64,000 bases of DNA from Chryseobacterium sp. G0162 (GCF_003815715.1 NZ_CP033922.1:5132001-5196000), one strand, 5' to 3'. Positions 8,215 through 17,562 are shown, numbered from the stretch's first letter. Notes: a model not told the origin generated them from the letters alone. Numbers and translations are program-made.

Positions 8215-11200
8215 TTACTCTGCTAAATTGATATCTTCTTTTTTGATAGGCTTAATCTTCTCCTGTATGCTTTCAAAAATCACATACAATACCGGAATTA
8301 CAAAAAGTCCTAAAACAGTACCTATCAACAATCCTATGGCTGCTCCTGTTGCGATTGATCTGTTACCTACAGCACCAATTCCACTTGCTAACACTAACGG
8401 TAATAAACCGAAGATAAAGGCAAATGAGGTCATCAGAATCGGCCTTACTCTCGCTTTTGCGGCATTGATGGCAGACATTACGATTGTTTCACCATGATGC
8501 CTTCTCTGGACTGCAAATTCAACAATAAGGATCGCATTTTTCGCCAACAATCCGACGAGCATAATTAGAGCAATCTGGAAATAAATATTATTTTCCAAGC
8601 CCATAATTTTCTGTCCGAAATAAGCTCCCATTACCCCAAGAGGAAGAGAGATAACAACGATAAGCGGAAGGATATAACTTTCATACTGTGCAGAAAGGAT
8701 AAAGTAAACAAAGACCAAACTTAACCCGAAAATCAGAAGGGTCTGAGATCCTGAATTTAATTCTTCTCTGGTTAATCCTGTAAACTCTACTGCATAGTTT
8801 TGATTCAGGGTTTCATCAGCTACCTGCTGTACAGCAGCAATAGCATCCCCGGAACTGTATCCGTCAGAGTTTGCTCCCGTCACCTTCACTGAAGTAAACA
8901 GGTTATAACGGCTTACAGATTGTGGTCCGTATGCTTTTTTCAATGTTACAAACTGTGAAATCGGAGACATGATACCTGAACCTGTTCTGACATAAAGCTG
9001 GTTCAGATTCTCAATATTCTGTCTGTTCTCTGGAAGTGCCTGAACCATTACTCTGAACTGTTTTCCATACTTGGTAAAGTCGGCAGTATAAATACCTCCA
9101 ATATACCCTTGCATGGTAGCCAAAATATCATTCACAGAAACGCCAAGCTGTTTGCTGAGTGGAACATTAATTTCCATCTGATACTGAGGATATTTTGTGT
9201 TAAATGAAGTCTGAGCAAACTGAATTTCAGGTCTCTGCATCAGCTTACCGATGAATTCATTGGTTTTATTATCCAAGTCAGCATATTCTCCCCCTGATTT
9301 ATCCAGTAATACCATTTCAAAACCAGCACTGTTACCAAATCCCGGTACACTTGGCGGTTGAAAGAATACTACTTTGGCATCAGGAACAGATCCTACAATT
9401 CCAAATAGTTTTTTGGTGATATCTTCAGAAGTCTGACCATCTTTTTTTCTTTCTTCAAATGGCTTCAACTTAACAAAGGCAAGACCATTGTTACTTCCGT
9501 TTCCTGATAAGAATCCTCTACCTGTAGAAATCGTTACATTCTGTACTCCCGGAACCTTCAATGCTTTAGCCTGAAGTGTTTTCAATGCATTATATGTTCT
9601 TTCCATAGAAGCACCCGGAGGAAGCTGAACATCGGTAAAGATAATTCCTCTATCTTCTGTAGGAACGAAACCTTTCTTCATGGTTCCACTTGCCCAATAT
9701 AGAATACCTCCTGTAACCGCAAAGATTACCAGGGTTACCCATTTATGTCTTAACAGAAATACAAATCCTCTTCCGTAACGCTCAGTTGTTGTTTTAAAAG
9801 CAATATTAAACTTATAGAAAAACTTCTGTAGCAGGTTTAAGTTCTTATACTCTGCATGATGCTCTGCGTGAGGCTTTAAGAATAATGAACATAAAACCGG
9901 ACTCAACGTTAATGCATTAATAGCAGAAATGATGATCGCGATGATCAGCGTAATACCAAATTGTTGGTAGAATACTCCTGTAGGACCTGTAATAAACGTC
10001 ACAGGGATAAATACCGCTGCCATTACTAAAGTAATAGAAATAATAGCTCCTGTAATCTCATCCATCGCTTCCACCGTTGCTTTTTTAGCATCTGAAATAC
10101 CATGCTCCATCTTCGCATGAACGGCTTCCACGACGACAATCGCGTCATCCACCACAATACCAATGGCAAGTACCAATGCAAAAAGGGTTAACAGGTTTAA
10201 TGAGTATCCGAATAAATTCAGGAAGAAGAACGCCCCTACGATAGATACCGGAACCGCAATGGCCGGAATCAAAGTAGATCTGAAGTCCTGAAGGAAAATA
10301 TATACTACAATAAACACCAAGATGAAAGCTTCAATCAGTGTATGTACTACTTTTTCAATAGAAGCTTCTAAGAACTCGTTGGTATCAAAGTTAAAAGTAT
10401 ATTTAATTCCTTTAGGGAAAGTACTTTCTGCAGATTTCAGATACGTTTTGATATTTTTAATAATCTCCTGTGCGTTGGAACCCGGCGTCTGGAAGATCCC
10501 CATACTGATGGAAGGACTGTTTCCGTTCTCCCCAATCCCTGTATAAGACTGGCCTGCCAATTCTACTTTAGCAACGTCTTTAAGCATAAGGTTTTGTCCG
10601 TTTGGAAGAGATTTGATGATGATATTATCATACTGTTCTTTATCGTTGAATTTACCTACATATTTGATAATATATTCAAAAGAACTTCCACTGTTCTGCC
10701 CAATGGAACCCGCCGCAGCTTCTCTACTCTGCTCATTGATCGCATTGGTAACATCCGTAGGGGTAACACTATAGGCCGCCATTTTTGCAGGGTCCAACCA
10801 GATTCTCATGGAATAGTTTTTACCCCCGAAAACGTTGGCATCCCCTACACCATTTACCCTTTTTAGGTTTGGAATAATATTGATATTCAAAAAGTTCTGA
10901 AGGTATACATCATCAAGATCTTTGTTTTCCGAATAGAAAGACATATACATCAAGGCACTCGTCTGTTGCTTTTGAGTTACAACACCTGAACGCGTCACTT
11001 CGGACGGCAACAAAGGAGTAGCTCTAGCCACACGGTTTTGTACGTTTACCGCCGCAATATCAGGATCTATTCCTTGTTTAAAGAAAACCTGGATCTGGGC
11101 AGAACCATCATTTCCTGCAGAGGAAGTAATATAGTCCATACCTTCTACCCCGTTGATCTGCTCTTCTAAGGGAACGACCACACTTTTCATTACAGTTTCC

Positions 11201-11361
11201 GCATTGGCTCCTGTATAGTTTGCAGACACACTTACTGTAGGCGGTGCAATATCCGGATACTGTGTAACCGGTAACGAGATCAGCCCTAGCACACCGAGAA
11301 TCACAATCAAGATTGAAATTACGGTAGATAAAACCGGTCTGTTAATAAAGTTTTTTATCAT
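8215..11361 (-). CDS. RND multidrug efflux permease (HAE1/AcrB family)
   Basis: A 1048-residue inner-membrane proton-driven pump, almost the same length as AcrB. It starts with the classic MIKNFINRPVLSTVISILIV helix. TM4 carries the essential Asp pair (AIGIVVDDAIVVVEA, about 400-415) and TM10 the conserved Lys (LVGLLAKNAILIVEFA), so the proton relay is intact. Two large periplasmic loops, each about 300 residues, hold the porter and docking domains. Its ATG overlaps the stop of the membrane fusion protein by one base (TAATG), indicating coupled translation. Substrate range cannot be read from the sequence, but HAE1 pumps export hydrophobic and amphiphilic drugs, dyes and bile-salt-like compounds. 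Confidence 0.97.
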   Translation of the reverse strand: MIKNFINRPVLSTVISILIVILGVLGLISLPVTQYPDIAPPTVSVSANYTGANAETVMKSVVVPLEEQINGVEGMDYITSSAGNDGSAQIQVFFKQGIDPDIAAVNVQNRVARATPLLPSEVTRSGVVTQKQQTSALMYMSFYSENKDLDDVYLQNFLNINIIPNLKRVNGVGDANVFGGKNYSMRIWLDPAKMAAYSVTPTDVTNAINEQSREAAAGSIGQNSGSSFEYIIKYVGKFNDKEQYDNIIIKSLPNGQNLMLKDVAKVELAGQSYTGIGENGNSPSISMGIFQTPGSNAQEIIKNIKTYLKSAESTFPKGIKYTFNFDTNEFLEASIEKVVHTLIEAFILVFIVVYIFLQDFRSTLIPAIAVPVSIVGAFFFLNLFGYSLNLLTLFALVLAIGIVVDDAIVVVEAVHAKMEHGISDAKKATVEAMDEITGAIISITLVMAAVFIPVTFITGPTGVFYQQFGITLIIAIIISAINALTLSPVLCSLFLKPHAEHHAEYKNLNLLQKFFYKFNIAFKTTTERYGRGFVFLLRHKWVTLVIFAVTGGILYWASGTMKKGFVPTEDRGIIFTDVQLPPGASMERTYNALKTLQAKALKVPGVQNVTISTGRGFLSGNGSNNGLAFVKLKPFEERKKDGQTSEDITKKLFGIVGSVPDAKVVFFQPPSVPGFGNSAGFEMVLLDKSGGEYADLDNKTNEFIGKLMQRPEIQFAQTSFNTKYPQYQMEINVPLSKQLGVSVNDILATMQGYIGGIYTADFTKYGKQFRVMVQALPENRQNIENLNQLYVRTGSGIMSPISQFVTLKKAYGPQSVSRYNLFTSVKVTGANSDGYSSGDAIAAVQQVADETLNQNYAVEFTGLTREELNSGSQTLLIFGLSLVFVYFILSAQYESYILPLIVVISLPLGVMGAYFGQKIMGLENNIYFQIALIMLVGLLAKNAILIVEFAVQRRHHGETIVMSAINAAKARVRPILMTSFAFIFGLLPLVLASGIGAVGNRSIATGAAIGLLIGTVLGLFVIPVLYVIFESIQEKIKPIKKEDINLAE

Positions 11362-12548
11362 TAGAATTTCGGTTTTATTGATTTAACAAGACTATCCATT
11401 TTGATTGGTTTCGGTTTTACAGCTGTTCCCGGTTTCAATCCTCCGATACCTGCTGCAACCACTATTTCACCTTTATTAACTCCTGATTTTATAAGAGCCA
11501 AATTGTCGATTCTGTCAATAACATTTACTACAACGTTTCTTGCAGTATCTCCTTTTTCTACTTTATATACGTATACAATACCTTGTTGCTCGTAAGTAGC
11601 ACTTTCAGGAACTACAAGAACATTATCATAATTCTGAGGGAATCTGATCGTTCCACTGTTACCATTGCTTAATAATTTTTGAGCATTGGTAAAGGCAACT
11701 CTGAACTGAATGGTTCCCGTAGTAGGATCTATCTGACCGGTAATGGCTTCAATTCTTCCTTTTTCAGGATAAAGACTTCCGTTGGCTAACTGAAGCTCAA
11801 CCATTGGTAAGTTTTTGATTTTCTCAGGCATAGAAGCTCCTGGAGATTTTTCAAGGAAATCAAAATACTCCTTTTCATTCATCGCAAAGTAGGCAAAGAT
11901 TTCAGAAGTATCAGAAATGGTTGTTAAAGGAGTCTGGTCAGACGGCCCTACCAAACTTCCGACTTTTAACGGAAGTCTTCCTACTACTCCTGAAATAGGC
12001 GCACGAATAATGGAATATTCAATATTAGCTTCTACTCCTTTGTAGTTGGCTTCAGCCTGTCTTTTTGCAGCATGTGCCTGCTGTAACTGAGCCTGAGCCT
12101 GGGCTAACTGAGCTTGTGCAGATTGTAACTGTACGTTACTGATAATATTTTTCTGAACCAGAGGTTTCAGTTTGTTGACTTCAACCTGAGCAGCATTTAC
12201 AGATGCCTGTGCAGCGGCAATAGTAGATTCAGCGGCCCCGATTCCTGCTTTAGAAGCAGCGGCATTTTCGGTAAGGATATTGGTTTCCAAACGGAACAAA
12301 GGCTGTCCTTTGGTAACATATTGTCCTTCATCTACCAATACCTGGGTAATATATCCCTGTATTTTAGTACGTACATCATTGTTTACTCTACCTTGAATGG
12401 TAGCCGGAAACGTCTGATATCCTACTATATTTTTTGACTCCACAGAAACAACAGGGTACGGTTTGGCACCATCCTGTTTCGGAGCTTCTTTTTTGCAGGC
12501 TGTGAGAGAAAGCGCTGCAATGGAAAGTATAACTAGCTTATTATTCAT
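11361..12548 (-). CDS. RND efflux periplasmic adaptor (membrane fusion protein)
   Basis: A 395-residue AcrA/MexA-type adaptor. The signal peptide ends in LTAC with Cys18 as lipid anchor, followed by KKE. The lipoyl/barrel-sandwich halves flank a long alpha-helical hairpin rich in Ala and Gln (about 95-165), then a beta-barrel and the membrane-proximal domain. It bridges the inner-membrane RND permease and the outer-membrane factor encoded next. It lies 1 base after the regulator gene and overlaps the permease start, so regulator, adaptor and pump form one tightly packed operon. Confidence 0.95.
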   Translation of the reverse strand: MNNKLVILSIAALSLTACKKEAPKQDGAKPYPVVSVESKNIVGYQTFPATIQGRVNNDVRTKIQGYITQVLVDEGQYVTKGQPLFRLETNILTENAAASKAGIGAAESTIAAAQASVNAAQVEVNKLKPLVQKNIISNVQLQSAQAQLAQAQAQLQQAHAAKRQAEANYKGVEANIEYSIIRAPISGVVGRLPLKVGSLVGPSDQTPLTTISDTSEIFAYFAMNEKEYFDFLEKSPGASMPEKIKNLPMVELQLANGSLYPEKGRIEAITGQIDPTTGTIQFRVAFTNAQKLLSNGNSGTIRFPQNYDNVLVVPESATYEQQGIVYVYKVEKGDTARNVVVNVIDRIDNLALIKSGVNKGEIVVAAGIGGLKPGTAVKPKPIKMDSLVKSIKPKF

Positions 12549-12549
12549 T

Positions 12550-13005
12550 TTATAGTTTATTAAGAGATTCCTGAATATTTTCTATGTTTTTGTTTAAGAG
12601 TGCTTTGTAAACTTCTATTCTTTCGTTGTATCCATCGTCTTTACTTTTTTTAAAATTGTTTAAATCATCTAATAGCTTTAATTCGTCCTGCATTTTCTGG
12701 ACAATTTTCTCAAATCGGATCTTTTTGTATTCATCATTGATAAAAAAATACCGTTTCCTCTCATCCATCTTATTATGATCTACGATGAGCTGTGCATTTA
12801 ACAATAATGAAATACTGGTGGAAACGGAACTTTTGCTCGCAGAGAGCACTTCAACAAACTCGTCAAAAGTAATTCCTACTTTCTCATAATCAAAAAGAAG
12901 GTAGGAATAGATTTTTGAAGCTAAAGGAGGTAGGTTGAACACAGTGCCATAAAACTTTACGGCATCCTGAAATATTTTTTCATCAATTCCTATACTTTGG
13001 TGCAT
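12550..13005 (-). CDS. GbsR/MarR-like regulator of the efflux operon
   Basis: A 151-residue winged-helix protein. The N-terminal helix (EKIFQDAVKFYGTVFNLPPL) and the region ASKIYSYLLF...TFDEFVEVLSASKSSVSTSI (about 28-65) are the GbsR-type HTH, with a DERKRYFFI wing at about 81-89 and a long C-terminal helix for dimerisation. First gene of the efflux operon, 1 base before the adaptor. The promoter contains the palindrome GTTCAGAAC between its two elements, a natural site for autorepression by this protein. It likely senses a pump substrate and derepresses the pump. The family call is confident; the inducer is unknown. Confidence 0.88.
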   Translation of the reverse strand: MHQSIGIDEKIFQDAVKFYGTVFNLPPLASKIYSYLLFDYEKVGITFDEFVEVLSASKSSVSTSISLLLNAQLIVDHNKMDERKRYFFINDEYKKIRFEKIVQKMQDELKLLDDLNNFKKSKDDGYNERIEVYKALLNKNIENIQESLNKL

Positions 13006-13021
13006 AATATAAAAATTTGAA

Positions 13022-13054
13022 CAAAAGTAAAAATTAGTTCAGAACCAAACGAAC
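13022..13054 (-). promoter_or_regulatory. Promoter and operator of the RND efflux operon
   Basis: On the minus strand: TTTG (-33, 13046-13049), a 16-base spacer, then TACTTTTG (-7, 13022-13029). The inverted repeat GTTCTGAAC (13037-13045) lies within the spacer and further GTTC half-sites flank it. Transcription would start about 13 bases before the regulator ATG. A regulator bound in the spacer would block RNA polymerase. Confidence 0.65.
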
Positions 13055-13121
13055 AAAGCTGATAGAGATTATAAATACAGGGCGTTTTAAAAATTCAATG
13101 AAAATTGATTTAACTTTTGCC

Positions 13122-13634
13122 TTAAATTATAATCTTCTCAAAAGCTTTCCTTAATCCATCGGCTAAAACAACTTCTCCGCAATAAGAATATCCTTTGCTT
13201 TCAAGAATCTTCAGCATTGCAATATTATCATAGTTTGTATCTACCTTAACACTCTGGATACCATTAACTCTCGTAAAATCCTCTATATGATCGAAAAGTT
13301 TTTTAGTGATTCCCTGCCCTGCAAATTTTTCATCAATGGCCACACGATGTACCACCACAAATTCTCCGTTGCTTAACCACTCTCCTTCGATTTTACTATA
13401 GGCAGGTTCATCGTTAAGGATCAAAGCCGCATATACTGCAATTTCCCCATCTACTGTAAGTACATATCCGAAACCTTTTGCGATATCACTTTCTACTGTT
13501 CCAAGATTGGGATAACCATTCTGCCATTGTGTACTTCCGTCCTGCTTTCTTCTTTCAATGGATTGCTGGATGATTCCCCAAATAATGTCTCTGTCTTCAA
13601 TTTCCGATTTTCTTAGTTTGATTTCTGGATTCAT
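13122..13634 (-). CDS. GNAT-family N-acetyltransferase
   Basis: A 170-residue acetyltransferase of the GNAT fold. The acetyl-CoA loop is seen at about 100-118 (VAIDEKFAGQGITKKLFDHI, with the Q/R-x-x-G-x-G/A-type turn AGQGIT), preceded by a central strand pair (YVLTVDGEIAVYAALILND) and followed by VDTNYDNIAMLKILESKGY, the usual C-terminal motif. It is a single gene, 116 bases upstream of (and transcribed in the same direction as) the efflux regulator, which has its own promoter. The substrate is unknown; the N-terminal RKSEIEDRDIIWGIIQQSIE pattern is common in uncharacterised Bacteroidota acetyltransferases. Confidence 0.88.
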   Translation of the reverse strand: MNPEIKLRKSEIEDRDIIWGIIQQSIERRKQDGSTQWQNGYPNLGTVESDIAKGFGYVLTVDGEIAVYAALILNDEPAYSKIEGEWLSNGEFVVVHRVAIDEKFAGQGITKKLFDHIEDFTRVNGIQSVKVDTNYDNIAMLKILESKGYSYCGEVVLADGLRKAFEKIII

Positions 13635-13792
13635 GTTGTTGATTTTGATAAAAAAATATAGAGTTTAAAAGACTAAAATCAGAACTATTTACCTGTTGAT
13701 CTTCTGAATTTAAAACTGATTTTATTAACGCAAAGGCTGCGACTTCGTCATAGAAGAAGCGATTGGCTATGTGATTACTTAATAAGAGGTTG
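13635..13792. other. Non-coding spacer
   Basis: No credible gene is seen here. The stretch 13730-13790 contains GCAAAGGCTGCGACTTCGTC-like sequence resembling debris of dispersed repeats that border the better-defined inverted repeat just to the right. Confidence 0.35.
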
Positions 13793-13909
13793 TCTCAAAA
13801 GTCAATTAATTTGGCTTTTGTCATTCTGACGTAGGAAGAATCTTATTTGAAATCAATCGTTTGAGATTCTTCATTACATTTCATTTCATTCAGAATGACA
13901 CTTTTGAGA
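13793..13909. repeat. Nested inverted repeat (dispersed REP-like element, copy 1)
   Basis: Three nested pairs of arms: TCTCAAAAGT (13793-13802) with ACTTTTGAGA (13900-13909); GTCATTCTGA (13820-13829) with TCAGAATGAC (13890-13899); and AGGAAGAATCT (13833-13843) with AGATTCTTC (13864-13872). The whole would fold into a long imperfect hairpin. A diverged second copy lies at 25779-25899. It has no coding capacity, so it would have to be moved or copied in trans. Confidence 0.8.
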
Positions 13910-14071
13910 TAGCTTCTGTCTTTGCTTTCTTAAAAATATACCATAAGGTTACTAAAGCTTTGCGTCAAATTTTAAATCACCAATATAAGTTTCTATTGAT
14001 CTAACTTTGGCTGTGATATAAAATAATAGTTCTTCAAGTCATCTTTTAAATATTTAATGTTTGATTTAATT

Positions 14072-14109
14072 AAAAAACCGAAAACTAATTATAAAATTAA
14101 TTTTCGGTT
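14072..14109 (-). terminator. Terminator after the DUF2007 gene
   Basis: The stem AACCGAAAAxTAATT (14076-14090) pairs with AATTAxTTTTCGGTT (14095-14109); on the minus strand it is followed by T6. It lies 36 bases after the stop of the DUF2007 gene. Confidence 0.75.
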
Positions 14110-14145
14110 CGAAGTAGTAAAATTTAAAATTATGAAATTGTTTTA

Positions 14146-14373
14146 TTAATTTTCACTTTGTTGAAGATAAGCATCAATAATTTCAAATGCTTTCTTTTCA
14201 TCTTCTAGATCCACCATTACCTTTAGCGATGTTGCTGTAGGTGTTGTGGTAAATGTCAGATAGTTGTTTTCAATAGTGTTTGTAATTTGCGCATCATCCA
14301 ATTTAGACTTAACCAACTGAATTTCTGAAGGGTTATCACTTTCGTAAACTGATACTCTCGTACTTCTTTCCAT
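14146..14373 (-). CDS. DUF2007 (putative signal-transducing) protein
   Basis: A 75-residue protein of the DUF2007 type, which in Bacteroidota is a small ferredoxin-like alpha/beta fold: VSVYESDNPSEIQLVKSKLDDA (first strand and helix), then a central Asn/Thr-rich region and VMVDLEDEKKAFEIIDAYLQ. It lacks signal peptide and membrane segments. It has its own terminator and lies 61 bases downstream of the lysine transaminase gene. The family has been called signal transducing by similarity only; no function is known. Confidence 0.8.
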   Translation of the reverse strand: MERSTRVSVYESDNPSEIQLVKSKLDDAQITNTIENNYLTFTTTPTATSLKVMVDLEDEKKAFEIIDAYLQQSEN

Positions 14374-14434
14374 ATTCTAATTGTTTGAGTATCTAAATGT
14401 ACAATGTTTTTTTGAAAATTACAAATCTTTATTT

Positions 14435-15760
14435 TTAAATTTTATTAATATTGTTTTCAATTTTATCTAATGCCAATTGAATTTCCTCTTTGGTAACATT
14501 AAGATGTGGTCTGAAACGTAAAGACTGATCTCCACACGGAAGAATAATCAGTCCGTCATTAAATAATTCAGTCATCATTTTGTTTCTTTCTGCTCCGGAT
14601 GGAAGATCAATAGCACACATTAATCCTCTACCTCTAGCATTGGAAATTTTTGAAGGATATTTCTCAGCCATTGCTTTTAAGCTCTCCAATAGGAAGTCTC
14701 CTACTACTCTTGCGTTTTCTACAAGGTTTTCTTTTTCAATAACTTCCATTACCAGTTGGAAACGAAGCATGTCAATAAAATTACCTCCAAATGTAGAGTT
14801 GATTCTTGAGCTTTCTCTGAAAACATTGTTCGGAATTTCGTCAAACTTTTCTTTGTTGGCCAATACTCCGCAAACCTGAGCTTTTTTACCGAAAGAAATA
14901 ATATCCGGCTTTGCAGTAAAGTGCTGGAATGCCCACATTTTCCCTGTAATGGCAATACCCGTCTGAACTTCATCAAAAATTAGTAAGATTTCATTGTCGT
15001 CACAGATTTTTCTTAATCCTAACAAGAATTCATCTCTGAAATGGTTGTCACCACCTTCTGCCTGGATAGGCTCAATGATGATACAAGCTACTTTATCAGG
15101 ATTCATCAGAATAGCTTCTTCAATCTGCACTAAAGCTAATTGCTCATTTTTGATTGTTTCTGCCAGATTTTCTTCTGTGATTGGGAATGATAATTTCGGA
15201 TTTAAGATTCTCGGCCATTTAAACATTGGGAAATATTGATACTTCCTAGGATCCGATGTGTTTGTTAAGCTTAAAGTATACCCACTTCTTCCGTGGAAAG
15301 CCTGTTTGAAATGAATACAGATTCCTGCTTCAGTATCAAGACCTTTTTCGAAGTTCTTGCGGGTCTTCCAGTCGAAGCAAGCCTTCAATGCATTTTCAAC
15401 GCCTAAAGTTCCGCCTTCAATAAAGAAAGCGTATTGTAGTTCTTCAGGAATCACTACTCTTTCGAATACTTCTAAAAAGTGAGCGTATTCTTCTGAGTAA
15501 ACGTCTGCCAAAGTTGGTTTATTGACAGCCATTCTTCCCAACCATTCTGATCTTTCTACAAGATACGGGTGGTTGTACCCGATGGAAGCTGATGCAAACA
15601 TAGAGAACATATCCAGGTATTCTCTGTCTGTAAGTTTATCGTAAAGCCATGATCCATGAGATTTTTCAATGTCCATCACGAAATCAAAACCGTCAGCCAA
15701 CACATGTTTACCAACTGTTTCCTTTACTTTATTTGCTTGTATATCTAATGTGTGTTCCAT
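14435..15760 (-). CDS. lat: L-lysine 6-transaminase
   Basis: A 441-residue class-III PLP aminotransferase that moves the epsilon-amino group of lysine to 2-oxoglutarate, giving 2-aminoadipate 6-semialdehyde (cyclising to piperideine-6-carboxylate). Visible signatures: FIEGGTLGVENALKACFDWK (substrate/PLP region), the conserved LIFDEVQTGI motif for the PLP ring, and the Schiff-base Lys in PDIISFGKKAQVCG. The sequence agrees with the Lat type rather than ornithine or GABA transaminases by the long N-terminal HGSWLYDKLTDREYLDMFSM part. The dehydrogenase that oxidises its product is the gene 115 bases upstream, transcribed in the same direction, so the pair runs lysine to 2-aminoadipate. Confidence 0.92.
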   Translation of the reverse strand: MEHTLDIQANKVKETVGKHVLADGFDFVMDIEKSHGSWLYDKLTDREYLDMFSMFASASIGYNHPYLVERSEWLGRMAVNKPTLADVYSEEYAHFLEVFERVVIPEELQYAFFIEGGTLGVENALKACFDWKTRKNFEKGLDTEAGICIHFKQAFHGRSGYTLSLTNTSDPRKYQYFPMFKWPRILNPKLSFPITEENLAETIKNEQLALVQIEEAILMNPDKVACIIIEPIQAEGGDNHFRDEFLLGLRKICDDNEILLIFDEVQTGIAITGKMWAFQHFTAKPDIISFGKKAQVCGVLANKEKFDEIPNNVFRESSRINSTFGGNFIDMLRFQLVMEVIEKENLVENARVVGDFLLESLKAMAEKYPSKISNARGRGLMCAIDLPSGAERNKMMTELFNDGLIILPCGDQSLRFRPHLNVTKEEIQLALDKIENNINKI

Positions 15761-15875
15761 AATAAATTGTTGTGTGATTTAATAAGTGAATGATGAAACG
15801 ATCAAAAGGCTGAGCATCTAATCATTCAGGTTATTAAGTTTTTTTTTGTTTTTTTGGGTGCTTTAAGTAAAGCTT

Positions 15876-17426
15876 TTATAAATCAAATTTAATTCCTTGT
15901 GCTAAAGGAAGTTGTGCAGTATAATTTATAGTATTAGTTTGCCTTCTCATATAATACTTCCAAGCATCTGATCCTGATTCTCTTCCACCTCCGGTTTCTT
16001 TTTCACCTCCGAAAGCTCCTCCGATCTCAGCACCTGAAGTCCCAATATTTACGTTCGCAATACCACAATCTGAACCTGCATGGGAAAGGAATAATTCTGC
16101 TTCTCTAAGATTTTGTGTCATGATGGCAGAAGAAAGTCCCTGTGGAACATCATTCTGAATAGCAATTGCTTCTTCTAATGTCTTGTATTTGATTAAGTAT
16201 AAAATCGGAGCAAATGTTTCATGCTGAACGATCTCATAAGAGTTCTTTACTTCAGCAACGCAAGGCTTCACATAGCATCCGGATTCATAATCTTTTCCAG
16301 ATAAAACGCCACCTTCTACAACGAATTTACCACCTTCTTTTTTACATTTTTTGATAGATTCCTGATATTGATTTACAGCATCCACGTCAATAAGTGGTCC
16401 CACGTGATTCGTTTCATCCAATGGATTTCCGATTTTCAACTGGCCATAAGCTTTTACCAATCTTGTTTTTACTTCATCATATACCTCTTCGTGGATAATC
16501 AGTCTTCTTGTAGAAGTACATCTTTGTCCTGCAGTTCCTACGGCTCCGAATACCGCTCCGATGATAGACATGTTAAGATCTGCATCTTTAGTGATGATAA
16601 TCGCATTATTCCCTCCTAATTCAAGGATAGATTTTCCGAATCTTTCTGCTACCTTAGAAGAAACCATTCTTCCTACTCTTGTAGACCCTGTGAAAGATAC
16701 CAAAGCTACTCTCTTGTCATCTACTAATTTCTGCCCAATCTCATGGTCAGCAACCAATACACTTGAAATTCCTTCTGAAAGATTGTTCTCTTTCAAGACT
16801 TCATTCATAATATTCTGACATGCAATGGCACAAAGTGGAGTTTTTTCTGACGGTTTCCAGATGGTAACGTTACCACAGATCCATGCTAAAGCCGTATTCC
16901 AAGACCATACTGCTACCGGGAAGTTGAATGCAGTGATGATTCCTACTACCCCAAGCGGGTGGTATTGCTCGTACATTCTGTGACCAGGTCTTTCCGAATG
17001 CATGGTATATCCCTGAAGCTGTCTTGAAAGTCCTACGGCAAAATCGCAGATATCAATCATTTCCTGTACTTCTCCAAGTCCTTCCTGCAAAGATTTACCC
17101 ATTTCATAAGAAACAAGTTTTCCAAGATCATCTTTATATTCTCTTAACTTTAAACCAAGCTGTCTTACGATCTCTCCTCTCTTAGGAGCCGGGATCAGCC
17201 TGAATTCCTGAAATGCCTTTTGAGCCGTTTCAATAACTTTGTCATAATCACTTTCTCCGGAAGTCTTTACTTTAGCAATTAATTTCCCGTCTGCAGGAGA
17301 TACGCTTTCAATCGTCTTTCCTGAAGCGAAATATTTACCGCCCACTGAAGTCCCTTTATTCTCTTCTTTAATACCAAGGTTTTTGAGTGTTTTTTCGATT
17401 CCGAAATCCTTTACTTTTTTTGACAT
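15876..17426 (-). CDS. Aldehyde dehydrogenase (2-aminoadipate semialdehyde / ALDH7 type)
   Basis: A 516-residue NAD(P)-dependent aldehyde dehydrogenase. Motifs: FNFPVAVWSWNTALAWICGN (cofactor-binding), SFTGSTRVGRMVSS (Rossmann turn), ELGGNNAIII (general-base Glu) and GTAGQRCTSTRRL (catalytic Cys). The overall pattern is that of the ALDH7/antiquitin group, whose members oxidise 2-aminoadipate 6-semialdehyde; its position upstream of lat supports the same reaction here (the Pcd step known from flavobacterial lysine catabolism). Start: ATG at 17426. A TATCTTTA box about 30 bases upstream on the minus strand may be its promoter. The family is certain; substrate is inferred from family pattern and neighbour. 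Confidence 0.92.
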   Translation of the reverse strand: MSKKVKDFGIEKTLKNLGIKEENKGTSVGGKYFASGKTIESVSPADGKLIAKVKTSGESDYDKVIETAQKAFQEFRLIPAPKRGEIVRQLGLKLREYKDDLGKLVSYEMGKSLQEGLGEVQEMIDICDFAVGLSRQLQGYTMHSERPGHRMYEQYHPLGVVGIITAFNFPVAVWSWNTALAWICGNVTIWKPSEKTPLCAIACQNIMNEVLKENNLSEGISSVLVADHEIGQKLVDDKRVALVSFTGSTRVGRMVSSKVAERFGKSILELGGNNAIIITKDADLNMSIIGAVFGAVGTAGQRCTSTRRLIIHEEVYDEVKTRLVKAYGQLKIGNPLDETNHVGPLIDVDAVNQYQESIKKCKKEGGKFVVEGGVLSGKDYESGCYVKPCVAEVKNSYEIVQHETFAPILYLIKYKTLEEAIAIQNDVPQGLSSAIMTQNLREAELFLSHAGSDCGIANVNIGTSGAEIGGAFGGEKETGGGRESGSDAWKYYMRRQTNTINYTAQLPLAQGIKFDL

Positions 17427-17505
17427 AAAATCTTACTTTTCGTTCTCTCTAAAGATAAAAATATTATGCGAACCTCAAAACTTTAATTTTTTAATATGTT
17501 ATTTA

Positions 17506-17536
17506 TTTGGACTAATTATAAACATGCTTATCTTTG
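17506..17536 (+). promoter_or_regulatory. Near-consensus Bacteroidetes promoter for the 49-residue protein
   Basis: TTTG (17506-17509), a 19-base spacer, and TATCTTTG (17529-17536) match the -33/-7 consensus with ideal spacing. It reads rightward into the short membrane-protein gene whose ATG is at 17563, and is back to back with the dehydrogenase gene. Confidence 0.8.
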
Positions 17537-17562
17537 TAGGGTAATCTTTTTGACAGTCACCA

